Shown in pieces: positions 18,074 through 27,752 of a DNA stretch of 64,000 nt; position 1 is the stretch's first letter; the number at the start of each line of letters is the position of its first letter. Made by a program: the position numbers and the translations under genes. The notes beneath the pieces were generated by a model. The model ran no database searches, was not told the origin of the DNA, and saw only the letters and a program-made list of their open reading frames with translations. Origin of the DNA: Bradyrhizobium altum (GTDB lineage Bacteria; Pseudomonadota; Alphaproteobacteria; Rhizobiales; Xanthobacteraceae); the NCBI RefSeq assembly GCF_020889705.1, contig NZ_JACMYP010000006.1, positions 1-64,000 of the forward strand, given 5' to 3'.

Positions 18074-21000
18074 ATGCCGGCAAGGGAGCGCTCGATAACA
18101 GTCGACGGGCGCCCCGATGGCGGCGATCAGCTTCGCCGTCAGCACCGAGAGGCAATGGCAAGGAACACGTCGCCGCAGGGTCCAAATCCGCGCGCCGGGA
18201 CTGACTTCTCGCAATGGGAAGACGACGCCGCGTGGGACGAGCAGGATGAGGCGGCGGGCAACCGTGCGCGGCAATTGCTGGCGCGTTCCAACACCAACCT
18301 GCATCGTTTCACCGATTTCTGCTCCGGCATGCAGCGCTGGCTGAACGGCGAACGCTGGATCCGCCGCATCGGACTGGTGCTCGTGGTGCTGGTCGTGATG
18401 TTCGCGACCTGCTTCGGCGCATTGTGGTGGCGGCTCGGCGCCGGTCCGATCAATCTCGATTTGGCGACGCCATGGCTTGCCGCGGCGATCGAGGAGAATA
18501 TCGGTCACGGCAACACGGTCGAGGTGGGCGGAACGCAGATCGAGCGCGCCGGCCGCGTCAGGATCGCGGTGCGCATCCGTGACATCATCGTCCGCGACCG
18601 CGACCACGCGGTCGTTGCCAGCGCGCCGAAAGCCGAAGTGCGCTTGTCGGGAACGGCATTGCTGATGGGCCAGTTGCGGGCGGAGAGCCTTAATCTGGTC
18701 GATGCGGAACTGTCGGTGCGCATCACGCCCGACGGCAATGTCACTGTGTCCGCCGGCGACACCGCAAAACCGCTCGCCACCGGCGTTGCATCCAAGCGGG
18801 AGGCGGGGCTGCCGCCAACATTCCCGCGGCCGACGACCGCTGCGCCGCCGCCACCGGTTGCCTTGCCTCCAGTTGCCTTGCCTCCGGTTGCCTCCGGGCC
18901 CTCGGCAGCTGCACCCGATTCGGCCCAGAGCGGGCTGCTCGCCGGCCTCGACTGGCTCGACAGCCTCAGCATGACCGGCCTCGACGGTCAGAACCTCAAC
19001 GAGATCGGCCTGAAGAACGGCAATCTCGTCGTCGACGACCAGCAGCGCGGCAACAAATGGAGCTTTGAGAATATCAGCCTGAGCCTGCGGCGCCCGAGCG
19101 GCGGCGGCGTTGCGCTCAGCTTCGGCGAGGACGGCGCGAAGCCCTGGTCGGTCCGCGTCCTGGTTGGACCGCAGCAGAACGGCGTGCGCTCGGTCGACAT
19201 CAAGGCCGACAATGTTTCCACCCGCAACATCCTGCTCGCGATGCGGACCAAGGATCTCACCTATACCGCCGACCTGCCGCTGTCGGGCGAGATGAAGGGC
19301 GAGCTCGGCCGCGACGGCCTGCCGACCTATTTCCGCGGCAAGATCAATGTCGGCGCCGGCAACATCATCGACACCGACACGCCCGACTACCCGATGCCGG
19401 TCGATTCGGCCGAGATGAGCGTCGAATGGGATTCGGGGCGCCGCGTGCTGCTGGCGCCGATCAAAATCGTCTCGGGCGCCAACCGCATCACGCTGCTCGG
19501 CCATCTCGAGCCGCCGAACGACAACGTCACCGACTGGCAGGCGGGCCTGTCGGGGGGCACCATCGTGCTGGCCGGCGCCGACAAGAATGAACCGCCGCTG
19601 ATCTTCAATCGCATCAACGTCGGCTTCCGGTTCGACACCGAGAAGAAGCGGGTGCTGCTGACCCAGGCCGATATCAGCAATGGCGAGATCGGCGTCGCCG
19701 GCACCGGCAGCGTCGACTATTCCGGCGAGCCGCGGTTGCAACTCGGCTTCGCGGGCACCCCGATGTCGGCCTCCGCGCTGAAGCGGATGTGGCCGATCAT
19801 CATCGTGCCCGAGGTGCGCGAATGGGTGCTCGAGCGGATCGACCGCGGCACGCTCCAGCGCATCGATGTCGGCGTCAATTCGCCGGTACATAATCTGTCG
19901 CGCAAGGGACCACCGATCCCGGATGACGGTCTCTCGGTCAACATCGTCGCCTCGGGTGTCACGGTGCGCCCGGTGGATCAGATGCCCCCGGTGCATGACG
20001 CGGATCTGAAAGCCAGGGTGACCGGCCGCACCGCGACCGTGACCATCAACCAGGGCATCGCCGACACGCCGGCCGGCCGCAAGATCACGCTGTCGGATTT
20101 CACCTTCGAGGTGCCCGACATGGCGCCGAAACCGTCGCCGTCGAAGGTCAAGTTCCGGGTCGACTGTCCGGTGCCGGCGGCCGCCGAAATCCTCGCATCC
20201 GACCGGCTCAGCGATCTCTCCGGTCCGCCGATCGATCCCAACGCCAGCAAGGGCAACGTCACGGCCACGATCAATCTCGGCATGCCGGTGACGGGCGGGC
20301 TGACCAAGGCCGACACGCAATATTCCGTCACCGCCGACATCTCCGGCGTTGCCGTCGACAAGCTGGTGATGAACCAGAAGCTCGAGGCCAACACGCTGAA
20401 GGTGGTTGCGAGCAACGCCGGCTTCCAGGTCAAGGGCGACGTCAAGATCAACGGACAGGCGGCCTCGCTCGACTACCGCAAGCCGGCCGACGGCGATGCC
20501 GACGTCAAGCTGCAGGCGACACTGGACGACGCGAGCCGCGCGCGCCTCGGGCTTGATCTCGGCCCCGCGGTCTCGGGCGCGATCCCGATCAAGCTGAACG
20601 GCAAGATCGGCAGCGGCGACAATCCCACCACCAAGATGGGCGTCGAGGCCGACCTGACCCAGCTCAAGCTCGACAACATCCTGCCGGGCTGGGTCAAGGC
20701 GCAGGGCAGGGGCGGCAAGGCGACCTTCAACGTGGTGCCGAAGGGGCAGTCGACGCGGTTCGAGGATATCTCGATCGAAGGCAGCGGCGTCTCGATCAAG
20801 GGCGCGCTCGAGGTCGACCAGAACGGCGACCTGATGAATGCGAACTTCCCGACCTATGCGCCTTCGGACGGCGACAAGACATCGCTGCGGGCCGATCGCG
20901 GTCCCGACGGCGTGATCAAGGTGACGATGCGCGGCGACGTGTTCGATGGCCGCGGCTTCCTGAAATCGGCGATCTCCGGCCGCGATAGCGATCCCAAGAG

Positions 21001-21793
21001 CAAGACCAAGACCACCGATTTCGATGTCGATCTGAAGCTCGGCGCGGTGGCCGGGTTCAACGGCGAGGCGCTGCGCGGCGTCGACGCCAAGATTTCGCGC
21101 CGCAACGGGTTCTTCAAGGCGTTCACGCTGAGCGGCAGGGTCGGCCGCGACACCCCCGTCAGCGTCGATATGCGCGGACGCCAGCAGGGCCGCGAGGTGA
21201 TCTACCTGCAGACCGGCGACGCCGGCGCGTTCCTGCGCTTCATCGACACCTATTCGAAGGTGGTCGGCGGCCAGCTCACGCTGGCGATGGAGCCGCCGAT
21301 CCCCGAGCCGAGCCCGAGGGAAGGACTCATCAACATCACCGGCTTTTCGGTGAAGGGCGAAACCCAGCTCGACCGCGCCGTCGCCGGCGGGCCGGTCAGC
21401 ACCCAGAACGGCATCGGGTTCGACGCGTTGCGCGCCGAGTTCACGCGCCAGAGCGGCCAGCTTTCGATCCGCAACGGCGTGGTCAAGGGACCGAGCATCG
21501 GCGCGACCATCGAAGGCAGCATCGACTATGTCGGCAACCAGGTGCGGATGAACGGCACCTTCATTCCGATGTACGGGTTGAACAACATGTTCGGCCAGAT
21601 CCCGTTCTTCGGGATTTTCCTCGGCGCCGGCAGCAATGAAGGCCTGATCGGCGTGACCTATGAAGTGGTCGGCACGCCGAGCCAGCCGGTGCTGCGCGTC
21701 AACCCGATCTCGGCGCTGGCGCCCGGCCTGACGCGCAAGATCTTCGAGTTCAAGCAGTACGGCCCGAACGATCTGCCGACGACGAACAATTAG
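18074..21793 (+). CDS. AsmA-like / YhdP-type large envelope protein (DUF3971 region)
   Basis: A 1239-residue protein with a cytoplasmic acidic start, one membrane anchor at about 97-118 (IGLVLVVLVVMFATCFGALWW), and a very long periplasmic part rich in beta-strands. It has a Pro/Ala-rich linker at about 255-280. The end region (QVRMNGTFIPMYGLNNMFGQIP and the following FFGIFLGAGSNEGLIGVTYEVVG) matches the AsmA-like C-terminal domain of YhdP relatives. These proteins bridge inner and outer membranes and are linked to phospholipid transport. The function is inferred from family. The start at 18074 has GAGGATAGG upstream; an ATG at 18155 is a possible alternative. Confidence 0.85.
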   Translation: MPARERSITVDGRPDGGDQLRRQHREAMARNTSPQGPNPRAGTDFSQWEDDAAWDEQDEAAGNRARQLLARSNTNLHRFTDFCSGMQRWLNGERWIRRIGLVLVVLVVMFATCFGALWWRLGAGPINLDLATPWLAAAIEENIGHGNTVEVGGTQIERAGRVRIAVRIRDIIVRDRDHAVVASAPKAEVRLSGTALLMGQLRAESLNLVDAELSVRITPDGNVTVSAGDTAKPLATGVASKREAGLPPTFPRPTTAAPPPPVALPPVALPPVASGPSAAAPDSAQSGLLAGLDWLDSLSMTGLDGQNLNEIGLKNGNLVVDDQQRGNKWSFENISLSLRRPSGGGVALSFGEDGAKPWSVRVLVGPQQNGVRSVDIKADNVSTRNILLAMRTKDLTYTADLPLSGEMKGELGRDGLPTYFRGKINVGAGNIIDTDTPDYPMPVDSAEMSVEWDSGRRVLLAPIKIVSGANRITLLGHLEPPNDNVTDWQAGLSGGTIVLAGADKNEPPLIFNRINVGFRFDTEKKRVLLTQADISNGEIGVAGTGSVDYSGEPRLQLGFAGTPMSASALKRMWPIIIVPEVREWVLERIDRGTLQRIDVGVNSPVHNLSRKGPPIPDDGLSVNIVASGVTVRPVDQMPPVHDADLKARVTGRTATVTINQGIADTPAGRKITLSDFTFEVPDMAPKPSPSKVKFRVDCPVPAAAEILASDRLSDLSGPPIDPNASKGNVTATINLGMPVTGGLTKADTQYSVTADISGVAVDKLVMNQKLEANTLKVVASNAGFQVKGDVKINGQAASLDYRKPADGDADVKLQATLDDASRARLGLDLGPAVSGAIPIKLNGKIGSGDNPTTKMGVEADLTQLKLDNILPGWVKAQGRGGKATFNVVPKGQSTRFEDISIEGSGVSIKGALEVDQNGDLMNANFPTYAPSDGDKTSLRADRGPDGVIKVTMRGDVFDGRGFLKSAISGRDSDPKSKTKTTDFDVDLKLGAVAGFNGEALRGVDAKISRRNGFFKAFTLSGRVGRDTPVSVDMRGRQQGREVIYLQTGDAGAFLRFIDTYSKVVGGQLTLAMEPPIPEPSPREGLINITGFSVKGETQLDRAVAGGPVSTQNGIGFDALRAEFTRQSGQLSIRNGVVKGPSIGATIEGSIDYVGNQVRMNGTFIPMYGLNNMFGQIPFFGIFLGAGSNEGLIGVTYEVVGTPSQPVLRVNPISALAPGLTRKIFEFKQYGPNDLPTTNN

Positions 21794-21963
21794 CGCGTCG
21801 GCACATTCCCTCCGCTGTAGCCGAGGGCCCGGGCGAGATTGCCGGGCATGACCGACTTGATCATCCATCGTGACGAGCGTGATGCCGCAGTGGACATGCG
21901 GTCGATTGTCGCACGCCCGTAACAGTCCGCCCGCAGATTGCGCGCGCCGACCGCCGACATGGC

Positions 21964-21987
21964 GGGCGGTTACGCCGCCCTCGTTTT
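21964..21987 (+). terminator. Probable intrinsic terminator after the AsmA-like gene
   Basis: Stem GGGCGG (21964-21969) with CCGCCC (21975-21980) and loop TTACG, followed by TCGTTTT. It is 30 bp before the next start codon, so it could instead fold in the leader of the secreted-protein gene. Confidence 0.4.
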
Positions 21988-22017
21988 CTGAAAAAATCTT
22001 ACATTGGGAGAAAAGCA

Positions 22018-23772
22018 ATGATCGCCAAAGGATTGCGCCCGCCTGTGGGGCTTCCGCTGTCTCGGCCGGTTTTTGCGTTGACGCTGCTCGCCTCCACGGC
22101 GCTGGCCAGCAGTCTTGCGCACGCCGACGGCGACGACGTTCATTTCCGGCCGGGTCATCTGTTGTTGAGCCGTGCGGTGTTCGTCAACAACGCCGTCACC
22201 ATCGCGCCCGGCGTGACGCAATTGCCGCCGAACTGCGTGTCGCCCAATTGCGTGACCGCCACGGCGGACGGCACCTATCCGACGGTGTTCAACAACGACG
22301 GCGTCGACGGCTCGTTCGGCCTGACCGCGAAGATTCTGCTCGACGAACTGCGTCTCGACGGCAGACATGTGCAGTCGCTCGAGGTGCCGAACAGCGCCCA
22401 GCGCGGTGTGTCCCAAAACAAGGACCAGATGGTCACCAGCTTCTCGTCAAAATCCGAGCTGGCGCTGAATCTGTCGCTCGATCATCGCAGCGTGACCTTC
22501 ATGGGCTATCTCGCTCCGATCGGCGCCATCGACGTGTCGAACTCCAACACCCCTGACGTCATCGATCCGACCAATCCGGTGCCCGGCACCTATTATCGCC
22601 TGGTCGCCGAAGTCGACCAGAACGGTCGCTTCCACTTCACCAAGGTGAACGGCTATAGCGGCAACAACGGCCGCGCTGCGATCTTCAACGATCGGCATGG
22701 TGCCGGTGTGTTCTACACCGCCGGCAACGCGGGCAATGGCGGCAACCCGCAGCCTGCGGGCGTCATCACGGGCGCCGGCATGCAGATCGCGAGAGAGGCC
22801 GACGCGCCGCTCGCGCGGCAGGCGGACCCGGGCGGACCTTTCCCGCTCGGCAGCTTCAACATCACCGAACTCGGCCAGAAGGCCGACAAGATCGGCAAGG
22901 ACACCAATTTCCGCGGCCTCACCGTGTTCAACAACGTGATCTACACGACCAAGGGCAGCGGCGGGAACGGAATCAACACCGTCTACTTCATCGACACCAC
23001 CGGCAACGCCGCCAACGGCAGTCCGAAGGCGTGCCCGAATGGCGTCGGCCTGCCGGCTCCGTCTGCGTCGCTGCCGACGACGCAGATCTTCTACGATGGC
23101 TCGAAGTTGGCGGGGCAGGGTGTCACGCCGTATAACATGTGTGTGCTGAGCGGTTTCCCGACTGCGCTCAAGAGCACGGGCTCGTTCCCGTTCGGCATCT
23201 GGTTCGCCGACGCGAACACGCTCTACGTCGCCGACGAGGGCAACGGCACCGCGACATTCGACCCGACATCGAACAGCTATACCGCTGCCAAGGCGCAGAC
23301 CACCGCCGGATTGCAGAAGTGGGTGTTCGACAGCACGGCCGGCGCGTGGAAGCAAGCCTACACCCTGCAGGCGGGACTTGACCTCGGTGTGCCCTACACG
23401 GTGCAGGGCTATCCGACCGGCAACAACGCCGCGACCGGCAAGCCGTGGTCGCCGGCGACCGACGGCCTGCGCAACATCACCGGCCGCGTCAATCGCGACG
23501 GCAGCGTGTCGATCTGGGCGATCACCTCCACGGTGAGCGGCAGCGGCGACCAGGGTGCCGATCCGAACAAGCTCGTGATGATCACCGACAAGCTTTCCGC
23601 GGCCACGCTGCCGGCCGGCGAGCGTTTTGTCACGCTGCGGACCGCGAACGCCGGCGAGGCGCTGCGTGGCGTGTCGTTCACGCCGGGCACCGGCGATGGC
23701 CGGGAGGAAGCCCATGACCACGGCTCCTGCGGCCGCGACCACCGCGGCGACGATTGCCGCGACACCGATTGA
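22018..23772 (+). CDS. Secreted protein of unknown function, beta-propeller-like
   Basis: I do not recognise the family with certainty. The 584-residue protein has a Sec signal (PVFALTLLASTALASSLAHA) cleaved near 36, so it is exported. The body is Gly/Asn/Thr-rich with spaced motifs such as GLTVFNNVIYTTKGSGGNG, FGIWFADANTLYVADEGNG and LRNITGRVNRDGSVSIWAIT, which look like blades of a beta-propeller. Four Cys residues (near 74 and 79, and in the middle) could form disulfides. The tail, HDHGSCGRDHRGDDCRD, is rich in His, Asp and Cys and may bind metal. The ATG follows TGGGAGAAAAGC. It stands alone between an AsmA-like gene and a convergent transporter gene. Confidence 0.8.
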   Translation: MIAKGLRPPVGLPLSRPVFALTLLASTALASSLAHADGDDVHFRPGHLLLSRAVFVNNAVTIAPGVTQLPPNCVSPNCVTATADGTYPTVFNNDGVDGSFGLTAKILLDELRLDGRHVQSLEVPNSAQRGVSQNKDQMVTSFSSKSELALNLSLDHRSVTFMGYLAPIGAIDVSNSNTPDVIDPTNPVPGTYYRLVAEVDQNGRFHFTKVNGYSGNNGRAAIFNDRHGAGVFYTAGNAGNGGNPQPAGVITGAGMQIAREADAPLARQADPGGPFPLGSFNITELGQKADKIGKDTNFRGLTVFNNVIYTTKGSGGNGINTVYFIDTTGNAANGSPKACPNGVGLPAPSASLPTTQIFYDGSKLAGQGVTPYNMCVLSGFPTALKSTGSFPFGIWFADANTLYVADEGNGTATFDPTSNSYTAAKAQTTAGLQKWVFDSTAGAWKQAYTLQAGLDLGVPYTVQGYPTGNNAATGKPWSPATDGLRNITGRVNRDGSVSIWAITSTVSGSGDQGADPNKLVMITDKLSAATLPAGERFVTLRTANAGEALRGVSFTPGTGDGREEAHDHGSCGRDHRGDDCRDTD

Positions 23773-23794
23773 ACGACCGACGTCGCAGCCTTCG

Positions 23795-23824
23795 GCCTCT
23801 CCCCATGTGCCTGTGGGGGGAGGC
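23795..23824. terminator. Hairpin between convergent genes
   Basis: GCCTCTCCCC (23795-23804) pairs with GGGGGGAGGC (23815-23824), with one G-T pair and a 10-base loop. It sits between two convergent stop codons, the right place for a shared terminator, but has no clear T-run. Confidence 0.4.
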
Positions 23825-23856
23825 TGTCGAACCAGCCAAGTTCATGAGCACTCGGC

Positions 23857-25104
23857 TCAGCGCCGCAGCGCCGGCACCACCAGGAACGGGATCAGGCCGA
23901 GCACCACGTTGACGAGGGCGAAGGCGATCAGCGGATTGTAGCTGTGGGTCCAGTCATGGATCAGCCCGCCGCCCCATGAGCCGAGCGCCGATCCAAGGCC
24001 GCTGCCGATCATGATGGTCCCGTAGATCGTGCCGACGCGTTCGCCCCGGAATATCTTCAGCGCGGTCGAAGTGATCAGTGGGCCACGCGAGCCGATCATG
24101 CTGCCGAAGCAGATCACAAAGCCGGTCAGCAGCCAGTAGTTCGGATACCACTGCAACAGCCAGAGCAGAATGATGCCGAGGATCGACACGCCGTAGCTGA
24201 ACAGCACGCTGGGACGGCGGCCGATGATGCCATCGAGCGTGGATACGCCGAGCATGCCGACGAACAGCGCGACGCCGGAGAAGCCCCAGGCGGTCGCTGC
24301 CTGCAGCGGCGGGAAGCCGACATCGATCAGGTAGGCGACGATCTGCGCCGTCAGCGCATACATCGCGACTGCCGTGAAGAAGAAGGTCGAGAACAGCGCC
24401 CAGAAGGCATGGTGGCGCATCGCGGCCAGCAACGTCCAGCCTTCTTCGGCGAGCCCGGCTTGCGCCTTCCTGACGATGTGCGGCGATCCGCCGGCGAGCA
24501 GCCGCCACGGCAGGAACACCAGCGGGACAAGCAGGCCAAGCGCACTGATGCCGAACACCTGATAGGCCTCGCGCCAGCCGATCCGGTCGATCAGCACCTG
24601 CGACAGCGGCAACAGCACGAGGAGACCGGCGCCGGTCGCCGAATACATCACGGCCATCGCCGTCGGGAGCCGCGGTCCGAACCAGCGGCCGAGCAGGATC
24701 GAGTTCGATACGTTGCCGATCAGCGCGGTACCGAAGCCGACGCAGAGGCCGACGCTGAGCTGGAATTGCCAGAGCTGCTCGGCACGTGAGGCGATGAGGA
24801 ATGCGCAGCCGAGCAGCGACAGGCCCAGCGCATAGACGACGCGCGGACCCGAGCGGTCGAACAGGCGTCCGACCAGGGGCGCGGTGAGGCCGCTGGCGAG
24901 CCAGGTCAGCGAATAGACCGACACGACCGAGGCGCGGTCCCAGCCGAAATTGTCCGAGATCGGTTTGAGGAAGACCGTGAAGCTGTCGCTGAGACCGCGC
25001 CCGAGCACCGACAGCACGAAGCAGAGTGCGAGCACGTTCAGCGCGACGCGCGACTGTTTCGCCGGCGTTGCAAGCGTGTCGTTCGGAGGCGTGGTCTGGT
25101 CCAT
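23857..25104 (-). CDS. MFS transporter
   Basis: Inner-membrane permease of 415 residues with about 12 hydrophobic helices. The cytoplasmic loop between helices 2 and 3 carries motif A (VGRLFDRSGPRVVYALG), and the midpoint has a long loop, as expected. The general look fits the OxlT / monocarboxylate-like branch, but the substrate is not predictable. The ATG at 25104 gives a hydrophilic start MDQTTPPNDTL before helix 1. It lies 56 bp downstream of tyrS on the same strand, so readthrough transcription is possible. Confidence 0.88.
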   Translation of the reverse strand: MDQTTPPNDTLATPAKQSRVALNVLALCFVLSVLGRGLSDSFTVFLKPISDNFGWDRASVVSVYSLTWLASGLTAPLVGRLFDRSGPRVVYALGLSLLGCAFLIASRAEQLWQFQLSVGLCVGFGTALIGNVSNSILLGRWFGPRLPTAMAVMYSATGAGLLVLLPLSQVLIDRIGWREAYQVFGISALGLLVPLVFLPWRLLAGGSPHIVRKAQAGLAEEGWTLLAAMRHHAFWALFSTFFFTAVAMYALTAQIVAYLIDVGFPPLQAATAWGFSGVALFVGMLGVSTLDGIIGRRPSVLFSYGVSILGIILLWLLQWYPNYWLLTGFVICFGSMIGSRGPLITSTALKIFRGERVGTIYGTIMIGSGLGSALGSWGGGLIHDWTHSYNPLIAFALVNVVLGLIPFLVVPALRR

Positions 25105-25160
25105 CAGAAAAGAGGGAGCGCGCTTTCGGCACCCCCTGCAACCGTCAAATACGAATGCGC

Positions 25161-26414
25161 CTATGCAGGCCTCAGCAGGACGTGCCGCTTCTTGCCGAGC
25201 GACAATTTGACCACGCCTTCCGGCGTCAGATTGGCCGGCGTCAGCAGCATCTTCTCATCGGTGACGGCAGCGTCGTTGACGCGCAGTCCGCCACCCTTGA
25301 TCTGCCGGCGCGCTTCGCCGTTGGACGCGACGAGCTCGGCCTTGACGAAGGCGGCGAGCACGCCGACGCCGGCTTCGAACTCGCCGCGCGGAATTTCCAC
25401 CGTCGGCAAGGTCTCGGCCAGCGCGCCTTCCTCGAAGGTGCGGCGCGCGGTCTCGGCGGCTTCATTGGCCGCATCGCGGCCGTGGAGCAGGGCGGTGGCC
25501 TCGGTCGCCAGCACCTTCTTGGCTTCGTTGATCTCGCTGCCACCGAGCGCTGCGAGCTTGCCGATCTCGCTCATCGGCAGGATCGTGAACAGCTTGAGGA
25601 ATTTGACGACGTCGGCGTCCTCGACGTTGCGCCAGTACTGCCAGAAGTCGTACGGCGAGAACTGGTCGGCGTTGAGCCACACCGCGCCCTTGGCGGTCTT
25701 GCCCATCTTGTCGCCGGAGGCGGTGGTCAGCAACGGCGTGGTCAGCGCGAACAGTTGCGGCGAGCCCATGCGGCGGCCGAGATCGACGCCGTTGACGATG
25801 TTGCCCCACTGGTCGGAGCCGCCCATCTGCAGCCGGCAGCCGGCGCGGCGCGACAGCTCGACGAAGTCGTAGGCCTGGCAGACCATGTAGTTGAATTCGA
25901 TGAAGCTCATCTCCTGCTCGCGCTCGAGCCGGAGCCGCACCGAATCCATCGTGAGCATGCGGTTGACCGAGAAATGCCGGCCGATGTCGCGCAGCATCTC
26001 GATCCAGTTCAGCTTGGTCAGCCACTCGGCGTTGTCGAGCATGATGGCGTCGGAAGGCCCATTGCCATAGCGCAGCACCTTGGCGAACACGCCGCGGATG
26101 CTCGCCTTGTTGGATTCAATCTCCGCGACGGTACGCATCGCGCGCGTCTCGTCCTTGCCGGAGGGGTCGCCGACCATCGTGGTGCCGCCGCCCATCAAAG
26201 TTATCGGCTTGTTGCCGCTCTGTTGCAGCCAGTACAGCATCATCATGGTGAGGAAGTTGCCGATGTGCAGCGACGGCGCTGTGCAGTCAAAGCCGACATA
26301 GGCGGTCGCCTCGCCCTTGGCGGCAAGCGCGTCGAGGCCCTCGAAATCGGAGCACTGGTGGACGAAGCCGCGTTCCTGTAGAGTGTTCAGGAAATCCGAT
26401 TTAAATGCAGTCAT
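25161..26414 (-). CDS. tyrS: Tyrosyl-tRNA synthetase
   Basis: Class I synthetase that charges tRNA-Tyr, 417 residues, normal for the family. The Rossmann fold has the HIGH-type motif PSLHIGN (His50), the tyrosine-binding region [15 protein letters not shown] and [11 protein letters not shown], and the KMSKS-type loop [11 protein letters not shown] near 235. The C-terminal S4 RNA-binding domain (about 350-417) contains [20 protein letters not shown]. It is divergent from anmK, with about 150 bp between the two starts. Confidence 0.97.
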   Translation of the reverse strand: MTAFKSDFLNTLQERGFVHQCSDFEGLDALAAKGEATAYVGFDCTAPSLHIGNFLTMMMLYWLQQSGNKPITLMGGGTTMVGDPSGKDETRAMRTVAEIESNKASIRGVFAKVLRYGNGPSDAIMLDNAEWLTKLNWIEMLRDIGRHFSVNRMLTMDSVRLRLEREQEMSFIEFNYMVCQAYDFVELSRRAGCRLQMGGSDQWGNIVNGVDLGRRMGSPQLFALTTPLLTTASGDKMGKTAKGAVWLNADQFSPYDFWQYWRNVEDADVVKFLKLFTILPMSEIGKLAALGGSEINEAKKVLATEATALLHGRDAANEAAETARRTFEEGALAETLPTVEIPRGEFEAGVGVLAAFVKAELVASNGEARRQIKGGGLRVNDAAVTDEKMLLTPANLTPEGVVKLSLGKKRHVLLRPA

Positions 26415-26566
26415 TTGTCGGCGAGCCAGATCATTCTTGTTTTACGGTTTTTGCATCTATTTGCGGAACCTTGACGCTTGAGGCTGCCGCAGGCGGACGC
26501 GCAGTGGCATTATAGGATGTACTTGTTTGAGACAAGCCGGGGGTTCCCGGCTGGGGCGCTTCCACG

Positions 26567-27670
26567 ATGATGTTAACGGCACTCGGTCTGATGAGCGGGA
26601 CCTCGCTCGACGGGGTCGACGTGGCACTGATCGAGACCGACGGCCGCCAGATCAAGGCCTTCGGACCTACGGGCTATCGACCCTATACCGACAGCGAGCG
26701 CAGCCTGCTGCGTCAGGCGCTGACCGAGGCCGTCCATCTGACACAGCGCGACGCCCGGCCGGGGATCTTGCGGCAGGCCGAGCAGGCCGTCACGTCAGCC
26801 CATGCCGAGGCGGTCGCCAGCTTCACGGCGCAGACCCGGATCTCCGCCCAGGACATCGACATCGTCGGGTTCCATGGCCAGACCGTGCTGCATCGCCCGG
26901 AGCGGAAGTTGACGGTCCAGATCGGCGATGCCCTGGCGCTCGCCAGGGCGATCCACATTCCGGTAATGCATGATTTCCGTGCAGCCGACGTCGAGGCCGG
27001 CGGGCAGGGCGCGCCGCTCGTGCCGGTCTACCACCGCGCGCTGGCGCAATCGCTGAACCGCGCGGGGCCAACCGTCGTGGTCAATATCGGCGGCGTCTCC
27101 AACATCACCTATATCGACGGCACCGACACGCTGATCGCCTGCGACACCGGACCCGGCAACGCGCTGCTCGACGACTTCATGTTCCGCCAGATGCATCAGC
27201 CGTTCGACACCGCCGGAAAGTTCGCCGCGCTGGGCAAACCGGACGAAGCCTGGATCGCCCAGGCGCTCAGGCTGCCGTTCTTCGCGCTGCCGCCGCCGAA
27301 ATCGCTCGACCGCAACGACTTTGCCGGCCTGAAGCTCGGTGCCGTGGCGCCGGCCGATGGCGCGGCGACATTGACCGCTTTCACGGCGGCCGCGATCGCC
27401 CGCGTGGTGCCGCTGCTGCCGAAGGTGCCGAAGAGCTGGATCATCTGCGGCGGCGGCGCCTCCAACCTCACCATGCTGCGGATGCTTCGCGAGCGCCTGA
27501 CGCCGGCGCTCGTCGAGCCCGCCGAGGCGCTCGGCTGGGCGGCGGACGCGATCGAGGCGCAGGCATTCGGCTTCCTTGCCGCGCGCGGAATGAAGGGGCT
27601 GCCGCTGAGCTACCCCGCCACCACGGGGGTGCCGATCCCGATGACCGGGGGCATCATCGCGCGACCGTGA
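26567..27670 (+). CDS. anmK: Anhydro-N-acetylmuramic acid kinase
   Basis: Cytoplasmic kinase that phosphorylates and opens 1,6-anhydro-MurNAc to MurNAc-6-phosphate in cell-wall recycling. The 367-residue protein has the N-terminal phosphate-binding motif LGLMSGTSLDGVDVALIE, the FHGQTVLHRP segment, NIGGVSNITYID, and the catalytic/nucleotide region DTGPGNALLDDF. The near-C-terminal ICGGGASN motif fits the ASKHA fold. The length is standard. The ATG at 26567 is followed directly by a second ATG, and either could serve. Confidence 0.95.
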   Translation: MMLTALGLMSGTSLDGVDVALIETDGRQIKAFGPTGYRPYTDSERSLLRQALTEAVHLTQRDARPGILRQAEQAVTSAHAEAVASFTAQTRISAQDIDIVGFHGQTVLHRPERKLTVQIGDALALARAIHIPVMHDFRAADVEAGGQGAPLVPVYHRALAQSLNRAGPTVVVNIGGVSNITYIDGTDTLIACDTGPGNALLDDFMFRQMHQPFDTAGKFAALGKPDEAWIAQALRLPFFALPPPKSLDRNDFAGLKLGAVAPADGAATLTAFTAAAIARVVPLLPKVPKSWIICGGGASNLTMLRMLRERLTPALVEPAEALGWAADAIEAQAFGFLAARGMKGLPLSYPATTGVPIPMTGGIIARP

Positions 27671-27673
27671 TTT

Positions 27674-27737
27674 AGATGCAAATGCATCTACCTTGACAGT
27701 TCCATGCCGCAGCATTTAATTCGATGCAGTTGCATTG
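27674..27737 (+). promoter_or_regulatory. Promoter flanked by two matching palindromic operators
   Basis: Operator 1 is AGATGCA, AA, TGCATCT (27674-27689), a perfect inverted repeat. Three bases later is TTGACA (27693-27698), a full -35 match, and at 16-17 bp spacing a -10-like TTTAAT (27715-27720). Operator 2 is GATGCA, GT, TGCATT (27723-27736), just after the -10. Centres are 48 bp apart. It precedes the GST gene at 27753. The layout fits repression by a dimeric (perhaps MarR-type) regulator blocking both promoter elements. Confidence 0.7.
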
Positions 27738-27752
27738 AACGCGAGGTTCGTC

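Noticed and set aside
17900-22018. A 1372-codon open frame on the minus strand
   Set aside because: It is antisense to the AsmA-like gene at 18074-21793. Its composition (Arg/Asp/His-rich, no domain) is the usual product of reading the opposite strand of GC-rich coding sequence.
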